NCBI GenBank assembly: GCA_046349435.1
Contig: JAXMCI010000002.1
Location: 124,001 to 188,000, forward strand
DNA: 64,000 nt
Origin: JAXMCI01 sp046349435
Lineage (GTDB): Bacteria; Pseudomonadota; Alphaproteobacteria; Dongiales; Dongiaceae
Reading direction: 5' to 3'
The translations under genes were made by a program, and so were the position numbers. Within the stretch, counting starts at the first letter, position 1, and every line of letters starts with the position of its first letter. Positions 33,835 to 44,287 of the stretch are shown piece after piece. A model generated the notes under the pieces. It ran no database searches. It was not told the origin of the DNA and worked only from the letters and a program-made list of their open reading frames with translations.

Positions 33835-33891
33835 GCCCAATTTTTGGGCGGGCCGGGTCGATTGACAAGGTTGCACGGGCAGGGGTTAATT
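33835..33891 (+). promoter_or_regulatory. Putative promoter and operator for the sugar-importer operon
   Basis: A perfect inverted repeat GCCCAA-TTT-TTGGGC (33835-33849) lies 12 bases upstream of a consensus -35, TTGACA (33862-33867). After an 18-base spacer comes TTAATT (33886-33891) as a -10-like hexamer, matching only three of six consensus positions. The binding-protein start is 75 bases further on, preceded by GGGAGGAG. The palindrome is placed where an activator or repressor shared with the divergent ATPase gene would bind. Confidence 0.45.
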
Positions 33892-33965
33892 CGGCAGGCA
33901 CAAGCCTTGGCGCCGCGCGTCCTGCGGCGCCGCAATCAAAGATCCGAATCCTTGGGAGGAGCCCG

Positions 33966-35615
33966 ATGAGATTTCGCCAATCGCTGCTCGTCGCCGCCGG
34001 CCTCTGCCTGGGCTTCGCCGCCTCCGCGGCGATGGCGCAGGACACGCCGCACGTGAAGTGGCATAGCGACGGCACGGTCGACCTGATCACCGACCCCGAC
34101 TACGGCGTCACCATCCACACCTCGCAGGCCGAGCTCGGCACCGAGTTCGGCCCGGGCAAGCAGCCCTTCAAGGGCGCGAACATCTCGATCACCGTCAATT
34201 CCGGCGGCCCGAAGGGCGGCATCTCCGGCCCGCTCTACGAGTACCGGCCGATCTGGGAGGAGCTCTCCGGCGGCAAGGTGAACATCGTCGAGCTGCCGTT
34301 CGCCGAGCACTACACCAAGATGATGCTCGACCTGCGCAACGGCACCGGCACCTACGACGCCTTCATGGTCGGCGCCTTCTGGTACGGCGACATCATCGTC
34401 CCGGGCTACGCGCTGCCGGTCGACGACATGAACAAGAGCGGCAAGTACCCGAAATGGTCCTATGACGACATGCCGACCTCGCTGCGCAACCTCTACACGT
34501 GGGAGGGGACCGGCTACGGCGTGATGAACGACGCCGACGGCCAGGTGCTCTACTACCGCCGCGACGCGCTGACCGACCCGAAGTGGCAGGCCGAGTTCAA
34601 GAAGCAGTTCAACTACGACCTGCCGGTGCCGCCGAAGACCTGGCAGCAGGTCCTCGACATCTCGAACTTCTTCAACGGCAAGAACTGGGACAGCGCCGAC
34701 GCCGATCCGGATTCGGGCATGGTGCTGCACCTCAAGGTCGGCGAGCAGGGCCACTATCACTTCCAGTCGCTCTCCGCCTCCTTCGCCATCACCCCCGGCG
34801 ACAAGCTCGACCGCTACCACAACGTCTACTGGTTCGACCCGACCGACATGACCCCGCTGATCAACAGCCCGGGCCACGTCAAGGCGCTGGAGTTCCTGCA
34901 GCAGCTGCAGAAGACCGGCCCGGCGGCCGAGGTCGGCTGGAGCCTGGGCGAGGCGTGGGACTACTTCCTGCGCGGCAAGTCGGTGTTCGTCTTCAGCTGG
35001 GGCGACGTCGGCGGCCTCTGCGAGGACCCGGTGCGCTCGAAGATCAAGGGCAAGTGCGCCTCGGCGATGCTGCCCTCCTCGACCGAGTACTGGGACATGG
35101 AGAAGAAGCAGTTCGTCCACACCGACAACCCGCAGCCGGTCGGCAACACCACCGGCGGCTCGTGGCACGGGGTGATCTCCGCCTTCTCGAAGAATCCGGA
35201 GGCGACCTACTCCTTCCTGTCGCTGATGGCGATCAAGCCGATCTCGAAGATCGACGCCACGATCGGCTGGGACGGCGTCGACCCCGGCTACAAGTTCCAG
35301 ATGCTGAAGCCGGAGGGCGACGCGACGCTCGAGGACTACACCTCGGCGGGCTGGGACGCGCAGGACGTCAAGGACTACCTGCAGGCCTACTACCAGACCT
35401 TCAACGCCAAGACGATGCTGCCCTATCTGCGCATCACCGGCACCTTCGAGTACTGGGACATCCTCGACAAGAACCTGTCGGCGGTGATGTCCGGCCAGAT
35501 GAACGCCAAGGAGGCGCTCGACAAGACGGCGGAGTCCTGGCAGCAGGTCACCGACCGGCTCGGCCGCGACAAGCAGCTGAAGGCCTATCAGGAGGCCATC
35601 GGCTACAAGCCGTAG
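33966..35615 (+). CDS. Sugar ABC transporter substrate-binding protein (extracellular solute-binding family 1)
   Basis: 549 aa, longer than most family members (about 430). Signal peptide 1-25 (MRFRQSLLVAAGLCLGFAAS, cut after AMA). The mature protein has the class II fold landmarks: ISITVNSGGPKGGISG early, WYGDIIVPGYALPVDDM, YYRRDALTDPKWQAEF, SVFVFSWGDVGG and NTTGGSWHGVISAFSKNPE near the hinge return. An extended N-terminal segment (about 26-75, KWHSDGTVDLITDPDYG) is unusual. It would capture an oligosaccharide, glycerol derivative or polyol in the periplasm for the two downstream permeases. Strong GGGAGGAG site before the ATG. Confidence 0.93.
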   Translation: MRFRQSLLVAAGLCLGFAASAAMAQDTPHVKWHSDGTVDLITDPDYGVTIHTSQAELGTEFGPGKQPFKGANISITVNSGGPKGGISGPLYEYRPIWEELSGGKVNIVELPFAEHYTKMMLDLRNGTGTYDAFMVGAFWYGDIIVPGYALPVDDMNKSGKYPKWSYDDMPTSLRNLYTWEGTGYGVMNDADGQVLYYRRDALTDPKWQAEFKKQFNYDLPVPPKTWQQVLDISNFFNGKNWDSADADPDSGMVLHLKVGEQGHYHFQSLSASFAITPGDKLDRYHNVYWFDPTDMTPLINSPGHVKALEFLQQLQKTGPAAEVGWSLGEAWDYFLRGKSVFVFSWGDVGGLCEDPVRSKIKGKCASAMLPSSTEYWDMEKKQFVHTDNPQPVGNTTGGSWHGVISAFSKNPEATYSFLSLMAIKPISKIDATIGWDGVDPGYKFQMLKPEGDATLEDYTSAGWDAQDVKDYLQAYYQTFNAKTMLPYLRITGTFEYWDILDKNLSAVMSGQMNAKEALDKTAESWQQVTDRLGRDKQLKAYQEAIGYKP

Positions 35616-35640
35616 GCGCCGGCCGCAACGGTCCAGGCGA

Positions 35641-35666
35641 GGGCGGGCTCCTGCCGGGGCCCGCCC
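35641..35666 (+). promoter_or_regulatory. Intercistronic stem-loop after the binding-protein gene
   Basis: Arms GGGCGGGCTCC (35641-35651) and GGGGCCCGCCC (35656-35666) pair over 11 bases, with one G-U, around a TGCC loop. It lies between the binding-protein stop and the first permease. Such structures commonly protect the upstream message and so raise binding-protein over permease expression. Confidence 0.6.
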
Positions 35667-35709
35667 GACCCGGCCGCCGCCGACCCCGCCTCAGCCAGGG
35701 CCTCCCGCG

Positions 35710-36657
35710 ATGCGTTGGACCAGCCGCATCAAGTTCCTGTTCCTGGCGCCCGCCGTGCTCTGGGTGCTGGCCTTCACCGTCTTCCCGCTCGTCTACTCGC
35801 TCTACATCAGCGCCCACAACGTCGAGAGCCGGGTCCAGGTCCAGCGCGAGAAGGTCCCGGTGCTCGACGAGGCCGGCAAGCCGGTGCTCGATGATTCCGG
35901 GCAGCCCAAGACCAAGGTCCAGATCAACCGCACCAACGTCACCACCTACACCTTCATCGGGCTGAAGAACTACCTGCGCCTGTTCAACGATTCGCAGGTC
36001 TCCTCGGCGGTCTGGGTGACGGTGATCTTCGTGCTCGCCGCCGTGCCGGCCCAGCTCGTCCTCGGCATGCTGCTGGCGCTGCTCTTCAACCGCGAGATGC
36101 CGCTGCGCAACGTGCTGCGCATGCTGATGATCCTGCCGATCTTCGCGACCCCGATCGCCGTCGGCTACCTGTTCTTCACGATCTTCTACGAGGAGGGCGG
36201 GCCGCTCGGGTTCCTGCACATCCCGTTCCTCTCCAACCCGCACTGGGCGCTGTTCTCGGTGATCCTGGTCGACATCTGGCAGTGGACGCCGTTCTGCTTC
36301 CTGGTGTTCCTGGCGGCGCTGCAGAGCGTGCCGGACGAGCTGATCGAGAACGCGCTCCTCGACACCCGCTCGCGCCGGCAGATCTTCTGGGAGGTGGTGC
36401 TGCCGCAGCTGCAGCCGACCATCGTCATCGTCCTGCTGCTGCGGCTGGCCGAGGCCCTCAAGCTGTTCGACATCCCGTTCGCGCTGACCGGCGGCGGGCC
36501 CGGCGTGGCCACCCAGTCCTACTCCTTCCTCGCCTTCCGCACCGGGCTGCGCTACTTCGACGTCGGCTATGCCAGCGCCATGGCCTACGGGCTGCTGATC
36601 GTCGTGATGATCATCATCACCCTGTTCTTCCGGCGCCTCAGGGGGACCTATGCCTAA
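35710..36657 (+). CDS. Sugar ABC transporter permease (MalF/UgpA type)
   Basis: 315 aa, six TM helices. TM1 is LFLAPAVLWVLAFTVFPLVY; a periplasmic loop (about 45-80) carries repeated VLDEAGKPVLDDSGQPKTK; the EAA loop is ENALLDTRSRRQIFWEVVLP (a variant EAA with ENA). It pairs with the next permease. The ATG is 94 bases after the binding-protein gene, behind the stem-loop; its stop overlaps the next gene by 8 bases. Confidence 0.94.
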   Translation: MRWTSRIKFLFLAPAVLWVLAFTVFPLVYSLYISAHNVESRVQVQREKVPVLDEAGKPVLDDSGQPKTKVQINRTNVTTYTFIGLKNYLRLFNDSQVSSAVWVTVIFVLAAVPAQLVLGMLLALLFNREMPLRNVLRMLMILPIFATPIAVGYLFFTIFYEEGGPLGFLHIPFLSNPHWALFSVILVDIWQWTPFCFLVFLAALQSVPDELIENALLDTRSRRQIFWEVVLPQLQPTIVIVLLLRLAEALKLFDIPFALTGGGPGVATQSYSFLAFRTGLRYFDVGYASAMAYGLLIVVMIIITLFFRRLRGTYA

Positions 36658-37531
36658 GCGTCCGCCCGAGTACCGGCCGGGACAGCGGCGCAACCCGCTC
36701 GCCGACGCGCTGTGGAGCCTGGTCGCGATCGTCGTCGCGATGATCTTCCTGTTCCCGCTCTACTGGGGCCTGTCGACCAGCCTGCGCAACCCGCTCGACA
36801 CCTTCACCGTCTCGGGCCTCGGGATTCCCTGGATCAACTTCCAGCCGACGCTCGACAACTGGACCAGCCAGCTCGCCTCGGCCGAGGCGCAGCGCGCGCT
36901 CGCCAACAGCACCATCATCGCGGTCTGCGCCACCCTGCTGGCGATCGCGCTCGGCGCGCCGGCCGCCTACGGGCTGGCGCGCTTCCAGTTCAGCGTGCGG
37001 GGGCTGACCAACAAGGACCTGACGGTCTGGTTCCTGTCGCAGCGCGTGCTGCCGCCGGTCGCCACGGTGATCCCGTTCTACCTGGTGATGCGCACGCTCG
37101 GGCTGCTCGACACCAAGCTGGCTCTGGTGCTGATCAACGCCACCTTCATCCTGCCCTTCGTCGTGGTCATCCTGCGCCAGACCTTCCTCGACCTGCCGGT
37201 CGAGCTCGAGGAGGCGGCGCTGGTCGACGGCGCCAGCCACTTCACCGCCTTCTTCAACATCGCGCTGCCGCTGGCCGCCCCGGCGATGGCCGCCACCGGC
37301 CTGATCATCTTCGCCTTCGCCTGGAACGAGTTCCTCTTCGCCATCACCATCGGCAGCCAGCAGGCGCTCACCATACCCGTCCACATGGCGGGCGCGGTCG
37401 ACACGCGCGGCGTGCAGTTCTGGTTCATGGCGACCCGCGCCCTCATCGCCATGATCCCGCCCGTGCTGCTCGCCCTGCTGGCCCAGCGCTACATCGTGCG
37501 CGGCCTGACGCTGGGCGCCGTCAAGGGCTGA
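36650..37531 (+). CDS. Sugar ABC transporter permease (MalG/UgpE type)
   Basis: 293 aa, six TM helices (first: LVAIVVAMIFLFPLYWGLSTS). EAA loop EEAALVDGASHFTAFFNIALP, matching the consensus EAA---G. It ends RYIVRGLTLGAVKG, the standard CUT1 permease tail. It starts inside the end of the upstream permease gene (overlap 36650-36657). Last gene of the importer operon; a block of intergenic repeats follows. Confidence 0.95.
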   Translation: MPKRPPEYRPGQRRNPLADALWSLVAIVVAMIFLFPLYWGLSTSLRNPLDTFTVSGLGIPWINFQPTLDNWTSQLASAEAQRALANSTIIAVCATLLAIALGAPAAYGLARFQFSVRGLTNKDLTVWFLSQRVLPPVATVIPFYLVMRTLGLLDTKLALVLINATFILPFVVVILRQTFLDLPVELEEAALVDGASHFTAFFNIALPLAAPAMAATGLIIFAFAWNEFLFAITIGSQQALTIPVHMAGAVDTRGVQFWFMATRALIAMIPPVLLALLAQRYIVRGLTLGAVKG

Positions 37532-38101
37532 AGCGCGGGGCCGACCGCCGTGCGAGCCTGATCGTTCGACAAGCTCAGCATGAGGCCCCCCGAGATCGCG
37601 CCCGCCCCCCCCAGCCTCGTCCAGAGCCTGTCGAAGGGCGAGGTCGGCACCCTGTCGCCACCGCCCTCCGCGTCCTCCGCGCCTCCGCGTGCCAATCATC
37701 GCGGCCTCTCCCCCGCACCGCCGGGCGGCGTCGGGCTTCGGGCGCCGCAAGGGCTCACGCGGAGGCGCGGAGGCGCGGAGGGGCGGAGGGGAGACGCGGC
37801 GGGTCGGCGTCTCGCCGGCGGGCGCAGGTGGCGGGGCAGGCGCAGGACGATTGTCTCACGCGAAGGCGCAAAGCCCGCGAAGGGAGCCCGCGGCACCTCG
37901 GTTCGGCCGCTCGGCCTGCGACCGGCCCCACGAGCGCGGTCGCGTGCCAGCGGCACGCCCAGCGACTCGCCCGCGGGCATCATCCTGTAGGTCGATCCAG
38001 CGGCCGAGTCCTTGCTCCCGCTTTGTCATGCCCGGCCTTGAGCCGGGCATCCAGCTTGCGGCATCCCGGGTCGAGCCCGGCAGAAGGACAAGGCGGTCCG
38101 C
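37532..38101. repeat. 570-bp mosaic of four palindromic repeat families, no gene
   Basis: Between convergent operons. In order: 37563-37650, an inverted copy of the TCGACAAGCTCA element also at 2852-2946; 37668-37790, an inverted pair of GGAGGCGCGGAGG-type sequence (CCTCCGCGCCTCCGCG at the left, CGCGGAGGCGCGGAGG at the right); about 37855-37885, a CACGCGAAGGCGCAAAGCCC unit; 38025-38053, GCCCGGCCTTGAGCCGGGC with the GTCAT/ATCCA flanks also found at 12151; then a related CCCGGGTCGAGCCCGG palindrome at 38065-38080. Reading frames here are arginine-rich artefacts of the repeats. It may serve as a bidirectional terminator and repeat-insertion hot spot. Confidence 0.8.
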
Positions 38102-39598
38102 TCAGACCGGGTCGAGCGGGAAGATCGGGCGGCGCAGGCGGCGATAGGGCAGGTGGCGCGGGTCGCTGCTGCAGGGGCCCGGGGTCGAGACGGTGAAGCT
38201 GGCGGCGGCGATCGGGTCGTAGGCCCGGCGGTGCGCCACCGCCGCCTTGACGCCGATCACCGACAGCGTCTCGGGGACGATGCCCTGGCTGCGCAGCTGG
38301 CCGAGATCGAAGGGCGGGGTCTTGCGGCTGGTCAGCAGGATGCGGATGCCGCCCGCCCGGACCACGGCGCACGGCCCCATCTCGATGGTGCGGCCCTGCG
38401 AGGCGGCGAGGTGGCTGTTGATGTCCTCGAGCTCGAAGCGGCCGTCGCTGCGCGACAGCAGCTCGACCTCCATCTCCAGCGGCCCCTCGTCGAGCGGGCT
38501 GCCCTTGCCGCCGACCGGCAGGGTGATCCGGCCGCCGATCGGCAGCGGTGCCAGCTGCCGCACCGCGCCGGGGTCGTCGATCACCACCGCGGCGTTGCCG
38601 ACGGCGTGGCGGACCAGGGCGCGCAGCACGGCGGTGCCGTCCCCCGGCGCCCCGCCGCCGATATTGTCGGAGGGCTCGACCAGCAGGACCGGGCCGCGAT
38701 GCCCGGCCGGCAGGCCGCGGAGCACGGCGTCGAGATCGTCCTCGGCCGGCAGGCCGCGCGCCCGGAGCGCGTGCGCCACGGCGGCCAGCCGCTCCAGCGC
38801 CGCCTGGGCCGCCTCGGCGCCGCCGGTCGTGACCATCGAGAAGCTGACGCCGGCATCCCGGGCGTCGGCGAAGGAGAAGCCGCCCACCACGTTGACCGCC
38901 CAGATGGCGGGATCGCCGGCCTCGATCTCGCGGGCCAGCGCCTCGAGGTCGCGCATCGGGCTGTCGGCGGTGCCGGTGCCGGTCGGCGGCCACAGGATCG
39001 GCGGGTTCAGCCGGTGCATCGCGGGCCGCTGCCCGGTCTCGAGCGCGCGGCGCAGCAGCTCGGCGGCGCGCTTGCCGGCGTCGCGCGCATCGACATGCGG
39101 GTTCTCGCGGTAGCAGACGAGGCCGTCGGCGTGCCGCGCCATCGCCGCGCTGAAGTTGGCGTGCAGGTCGAAGACGCCGAACAGCGGCAGCCCGGCGAGG
39201 CCCGGAAGGGCCCGCAGCCGCGCCAGCAGCTCGCCCTCGGCGTCCTCCAGGCTCTCGGTGACCATGGCGCCGTGCAGCGAGAGGTAGATCGCGTCCAGGC
39301 CGCGCCCGGCGGCGATGCGCGCCTCGCGCTCGACCTCGCCCCAGAACTGCTCGAAGACGCGGTCCTCGACGATGCCGGACGGCGTCGCCGTGTAGGCGGC
39401 GCCCGGGTGGACCTCCCAGCCGGCCCGGCGGGCGACCTCGAGGAAGCCGTCGATCTGCGAGCCGTCGCCTTCGCGGCGGCAGAGCGCCTCGCCGCGCTCG
39501 ATGCGGAACCGGTCGAGGCCCGTCCGCTCCGGCACGAAGCAGTGCGTCTCGTGGAACAGGCCGGCGAGGAAGACCCGCACCGCGGCGGCCCCGCTCAT
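38102..39598 (-). CDS. M81 family metallopeptidase (MlrC/microcystinase C-like)
   Basis: 498 aa. Family landmarks: FHETHCF (15-21), SLHGAMVTE (107-115), GVFDLHANFS (141-150), CYRENPHVD (162-170) and C-terminal LVEPSDNIGGGAPGDGT. Histidines and acidic residues in these blocks are the expected zinc ligands. Characterised MlrC cleaves linearised cyclic peptides; most homologues have unknown substrates and often sit with ABC importers. Here it is the last gene of a sugar-oxidation operon, 10 bases after the AraD1-like gene. No signal peptide: cytoplasmic. Confidence 0.9.
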   Translation of the reverse strand: MSGAAAVRVFLAGLFHETHCFVPERTGLDRFRIERGEALCRREGDGSQIDGFLEVARRAGWEVHPGAAYTATPSGIVEDRVFEQFWGEVEREARIAAGRGLDAIYLSLHGAMVTESLEDAEGELLARLRALPGLAGLPLFGVFDLHANFSAAMARHADGLVCYRENPHVDARDAGKRAAELLRRALETGQRPAMHRLNPPILWPPTGTGTADSPMRDLEALAREIEAGDPAIWAVNVVGGFSFADARDAGVSFSMVTTGGAEAAQAALERLAAVAHALRARGLPAEDDLDAVLRGLPAGHRGPVLLVEPSDNIGGGAPGDGTAVLRALVRHAVGNAAVVIDDPGAVRQLAPLPIGGRITLPVGGKGSPLDEGPLEMEVELLSRSDGRFELEDINSHLAASQGRTIEMGPCAVVRAGGIRILLTSRKTPPFDLGQLRSQGIVPETLSVIGVKAAVAHRRAYDPIAAASFTVSTPGPCSSDPRHLPYRRLRRPIFPLDPV

Positions 39599-39608
39599 CG
39601 GGCCGGGA

Positions 39609-40604
39609 TCACAGCGCCTTGACGTTCACCGGCAGGTGCTCGGCGCGGGCCAGCGGATTGGCCAGCGCGCGGCCGAAGGCAGCCGATTCGATCTCGAACA
39701 CGTCGCCCGGCTCGGTCTTGATGCCGTCGGCCACCGACAGGGTCGCGGTGCCGAAGAAGTGCACATGCAGGTCGCCCGGGCGGCGGAACAGCCGGTACTT
39801 GAAGTGGTGCCGCTCGAGGTTGTCGATGCTGTGCGACATGTTCTTCTCGCCGGAGAGGAACGGCTTCTCCCACAGCACCGCGCCGCCGCGGCGGATCCGC
39901 GAGGTGCCCTCGACATGGTCGGGCAGCGGCCCCAGCCGCAGCTCCGGCCCGACGGCGCAGGCGCGCAGCTTGGAGTGGGCGAGGTAGAGGTAGTTCTGCC
40001 GCTCCATGACATGGTCGGAGAACTCGTTGCCGAGCGCGAAGCCGAGCCGGCAGGGCGTGCCGTCCGGGCCGATCAGGTAGATGCCGGCGATCTCCGGCTC
40101 CTCGCCGCCGTCGAGCGCGAAGTCGGGCATGGCGAGCGGCGCGCCGGGCGCGGCGATGGCCGTGCCGTCGCCCTTGTAGAACCACTCCGGCTGCACGCCC
40201 ATGGTGCCGGCGGCGGGCTTGCCGCCCTCCAGCCCCATGCGGAACATCTTGAGCGAGTCGGTCAGCTCGGCGTCGCCGGACAGCTTGGCGTGCATCTTGT
40301 CGCGCGCCGCGGCGCTGCCGAGATGGGTGAGGCCGGTGCCGGTGACCCAGCAATGGGCGGGGTCGGGGTGCTCGACCGGCGGCAGCAGCCGGCCCGACTC
40401 GACCACCGCCCGGTAGTCGATGGTCGTGGTGCCGCGCCGCTCGGCGGCGAGCTCGGCGAGGCCGCGGCCGGCGCGGATGGCGGCCTGGGCCAGCTCGTAG
40501 ACCGTCTCCGGGCCGCTGAGCGGCGACAGCGTGGCGCCATCGTCGGAGGCGAGCGCGACGGCGCGGCCGCCGCGCTCGGTGCGGAACTGGACGAGGCGGG
40601 CCAT
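39609..40604 (-). CDS. AraD1/GguC-like fumarylacetoacetate hydrolase family protein
   Basis: 331 aa. N-terminal MARLVQFRTERGGRAVAL and a C-terminal FAH fold. Distinct AraD1-type segments are CWVTGTGLTHLGSAAARDKM, KMFRMGLEGGKP, QPEWFYKGDG, GGEEPEIAGIYLIG and FALGNEFSDHVMERQNYLYL; the metal-binding acidic residues are in EEPE and the downstream E/D. Known relatives act at the end of non-phosphorylative pentose pathways, dehydrating 2-keto-3-deoxypentonate or hydrolysing its 4-keto form. Position right after an SDR and an IlvD-type dehydratase fits either. Starts 2 bases after the SDR stop. Confidence 0.88.
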   Translation of the reverse strand: MARLVQFRTERGGRAVALASDDGATLSPLSGPETVYELAQAAIRAGRGLAELAAERRGTTTIDYRAVVESGRLLPPVEHPDPAHCWVTGTGLTHLGSAAARDKMHAKLSGDAELTDSLKMFRMGLEGGKPAAGTMGVQPEWFYKGDGTAIAAPGAPLAMPDFALDGGEEPEIAGIYLIGPDGTPCRLGFALGNEFSDHVMERQNYLYLAHSKLRACAVGPELRLGPLPDHVEGTSRIRRGGAVLWEKPFLSGEKNMSHSIDNLERHHFKYRLFRRPGDLHVHFFGTATLSVADGIKTEPGDVFEIESAAFGRALANPLARAEHLPVNVKAL

Positions 40605-40606
40605 GG

Positions 40607-41382
40607 TCAGAGCCACCCGCCGTCGACGACGAAGCTCTGGCTGGTGCAGACCGCGCTGTCGTCGGAGGCAAGGAACAGGATCATGCGGGCGAGGTCGACG
40701 GGCATCACCCGCCGCTTCAGGCATTGCCGCTCGTCGATCATCCGGTCGCCCTCCGGGGTCAGCCACAGCGTCCGCTGCCGCTCGGTCATCACCCAGCCCG
40801 GCACCACCTGGTTGACCCGGATGTTGTCCGGCCCGAAGTCGCGGGCGAGGCTCTTGGTCAGGCCGGCGACCGCCGCCTTGGCGCTGGTGTAGGCCGGCAT
40901 GCCGCCCATGCCGAGCATCCAGCTGACCGAGCCCATGTTGATGATCGAGCCGCCGCCGGCCGCCTTCATGCCGGGATGGACCGCCTGGGCGGCGAAGAAC
41001 TGGTGCTTCAGGTTGGTCGCGAAGCGCTCGTCCCAGTACTCCGGCGTCACCTCGGCGAAGGGATGGCGGTCGTCGCGCGCCGCGTTGTTGACCAGCACGG
41101 TGATCGGCCCGTTCGCCTTGGCGGCCTTCTTGACCGCGGCGCGGAGCGCATCGATCTCGCGCAGGTCGCAGCGGATGAAGAGCGGCTTCTCCAGGCCCTC
41201 GGCGGCGATTCGCTTGACCAGGGCCTTGGACGGCGCCTCGGCGATGTCGACGAAGGCGACCTTGCTGCCCTGCCGGCAGAACTGCTCGACGATGCTCTCC
41301 CCGATGCCGCTGCCGCCGCCGGTGACGAGCACCGACCGGCCGGCGAGCGAGGGATAGCGGGTGCCGGTGGAATCCTGGCTCA

Positions 41383-41383
<1 letters not shown>
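40607..41383 (-). CDS. SDR family NAD(P)-dependent oxidoreductase
   Basis: 258 aa classical short-chain dehydrogenase. Cofactor site VLVTGGGSGIGESI, acidic D in AFVDIAE favouring NAD+, NNAA motif (VLVNNAARDD), catalytic Ser in GSVSWMLG with YTSAK (Tyr and Lys), and C-terminal VDGGWL. Possible roles in this operon: aldose 1-dehydrogenase, or 2-keto-3-deoxy-sugar-acid 4-dehydrogenase feeding the FAH protein. Start ATG 41383 overlaps the dehydratase stop (ATGA), implying coupled translation of consecutive steps. Confidence 0.92.
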
Positions 41384-43113
<1,730 letters not shown>

Positions 43114-43185
43114 TGTCGTCCCTCCGCGCCCGTTTCTCGTTCGGCGCGGCACTCTAGTGAAGGATGATCCGGCCCGCCACCCCGA

Positions 43186-43224
43186 TCCCGCCGCCCCGAT
43201 CCCCTCGCGAGGGCGGCGGCGGGA
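43186..43224 (-). promoter_or_regulatory. GC-rich intercistronic stem-loop
   Basis: TCCCGCCGCCC (43186-43196) pairs with GGGCGGCGGCGGGA (43211-43224) with a small bulge. It lies just after the binding-protein stop and before the dehydratase on the minus-strand transcript. As at 35641, it is placed to stabilise the binding-protein message. Confidence 0.5.
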
Positions 43225-43246
43225 CCGGGGGGCGCAGGAATCCGGC

Positions 43247-44233
43247 CTAGCGGATGCCGGCGTCGATCAGCGGCACCAGCGCGTCGACGTTCTTGGGCGA
43301 CAGCGTGCCGGCCGCCGTGTTGGTGGTGAAGCCGCCCATCTTGTACTTGACCGACAGCACGCACTGCAGCACCGGCAGGAAGCCCTGCAGGTAGAGCTGC
43401 TGGTCGAGCGTCGCGGTCATCGAGCCGGCCTTCACCGCCGCGACCGTCTTCGGGTCGGTGTCGATGCCGCCGAGGATCAGCTCGCCCGGCTTCTTGCCGG
43501 CCTGCTGCATGACGTCGGGCAGCAGCGGCGTGATGCCGCCATGCTGGGTGCCGATCGCCTTGGTGTCGGGATGCTGCTGCAGGTAGGCGACGAGCTGCGG
43601 AATGGCCAGAGGCGGGCTGCCATTGACCTCCTCGGACATCTCCACCCGGTCGACCTTGACGCCGGCCTTCTCCAGGGTGTCGGCCATCCCCTTGTCGGAC
43701 AGGCCGCGGTCGCCGCGGCTGAAATTGCCGAACACCAGTGCCTGGTCGCCGCTCTTCAGGCCGGCCTTGAGCATCGCCCGGGCGGTGATCGCGCCGCCCT
43801 CGTAGAGGTCGACGCCGGCATAGCCGAAGCCGTTGTCCTGGTACTTCTGCTGCAGCTCCTTGAGCGGCGCGTTGCCGGAGGTGACGACGATGCCCTGGGC
43901 GACCGCGTCGGAGACCAGGTCGGCGAAGGCGTCGTTGCCGGGGTGGCCCATGATGACGATGCAGCTCGGCTTGGCGGCGAGCGCCTCGCGGAACTGCGCC
44001 AGCATGGTCTCGGCCTGCCAGCTGGAATATTGCTCGATCAGCTTGACGCCGAGCGCCGCGGCGGCGGCCTTGGCGCCGTTGGTGCGCGGCAGCACCGGCG
44101 GCTCGCCGGGCTGGCCGCCCATCTGCATGTAGACGGTGACGCCGTCGCCGAGCATCGCCGCCTGGGCCCCGGCCTGGAGCCACAGGGCGCCGGCCAGCAC
44201 GGCGGCGCCCGCCATCAGCAGCTTCTTTCGCAT
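43247..44233 (-). CDS. Sugar ABC transporter substrate-binding protein (type 1 periplasmic fold, CUT2)
   Basis: 328 aa. Signal peptide 1-25 (MRKKLLMAGAAVLAGALWLQ, cut near AQA). The mature protein is a ribose-binding-protein-like two-lobe fold: VTVYMQMGG opening strand, KPSCIVIMGHPGNDAF, VVTSGNAPLKEL, TKAIGTQHGGITP and GGIDTDPKTVAAVKAGSM, the last being the typical hinge/ligand aspartate region. Cognate to the permease and ATPase upstream in the same operon. Likely ligand is a monosaccharide matching the downstream pathway. Confidence 0.93.
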   Translation of the reverse strand: MRKKLLMAGAAVLAGALWLQAGAQAAMLGDGVTVYMQMGGQPGEPPVLPRTNGAKAAAAALGVKLIEQYSSWQAETMLAQFREALAAKPSCIVIMGHPGNDAFADLVSDAVAQGIVVTSGNAPLKELQQKYQDNGFGYAGVDLYEGGAITARAMLKAGLKSGDQALVFGNFSRGDRGLSDKGMADTLEKAGVKVDRVEMSEEVNGSPPLAIPQLVAYLQQHPDTKAIGTQHGGITPLLPDVMQQAGKKPGELILGGIDTDPKTVAAVKAGSMTATLDQQLYLQGFLPVLQCVLSVKYKMGGFTTNTAAGTLSPKNVDALVPLIDAGIR

Positions 44234-44287
44234 GCCATTCCTCCCTCAATGGGGGGCGGCGGCCGCCTCGGCCGTCTGCCCCGTTGG

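Noticed and set aside
37580..38147. Several 95-150-codon frames in the repeat-rich gap
   Set aside because: All are Arg/Ala-rich readings of palindromic repeats in several frames on both strands, without ribosome sites.
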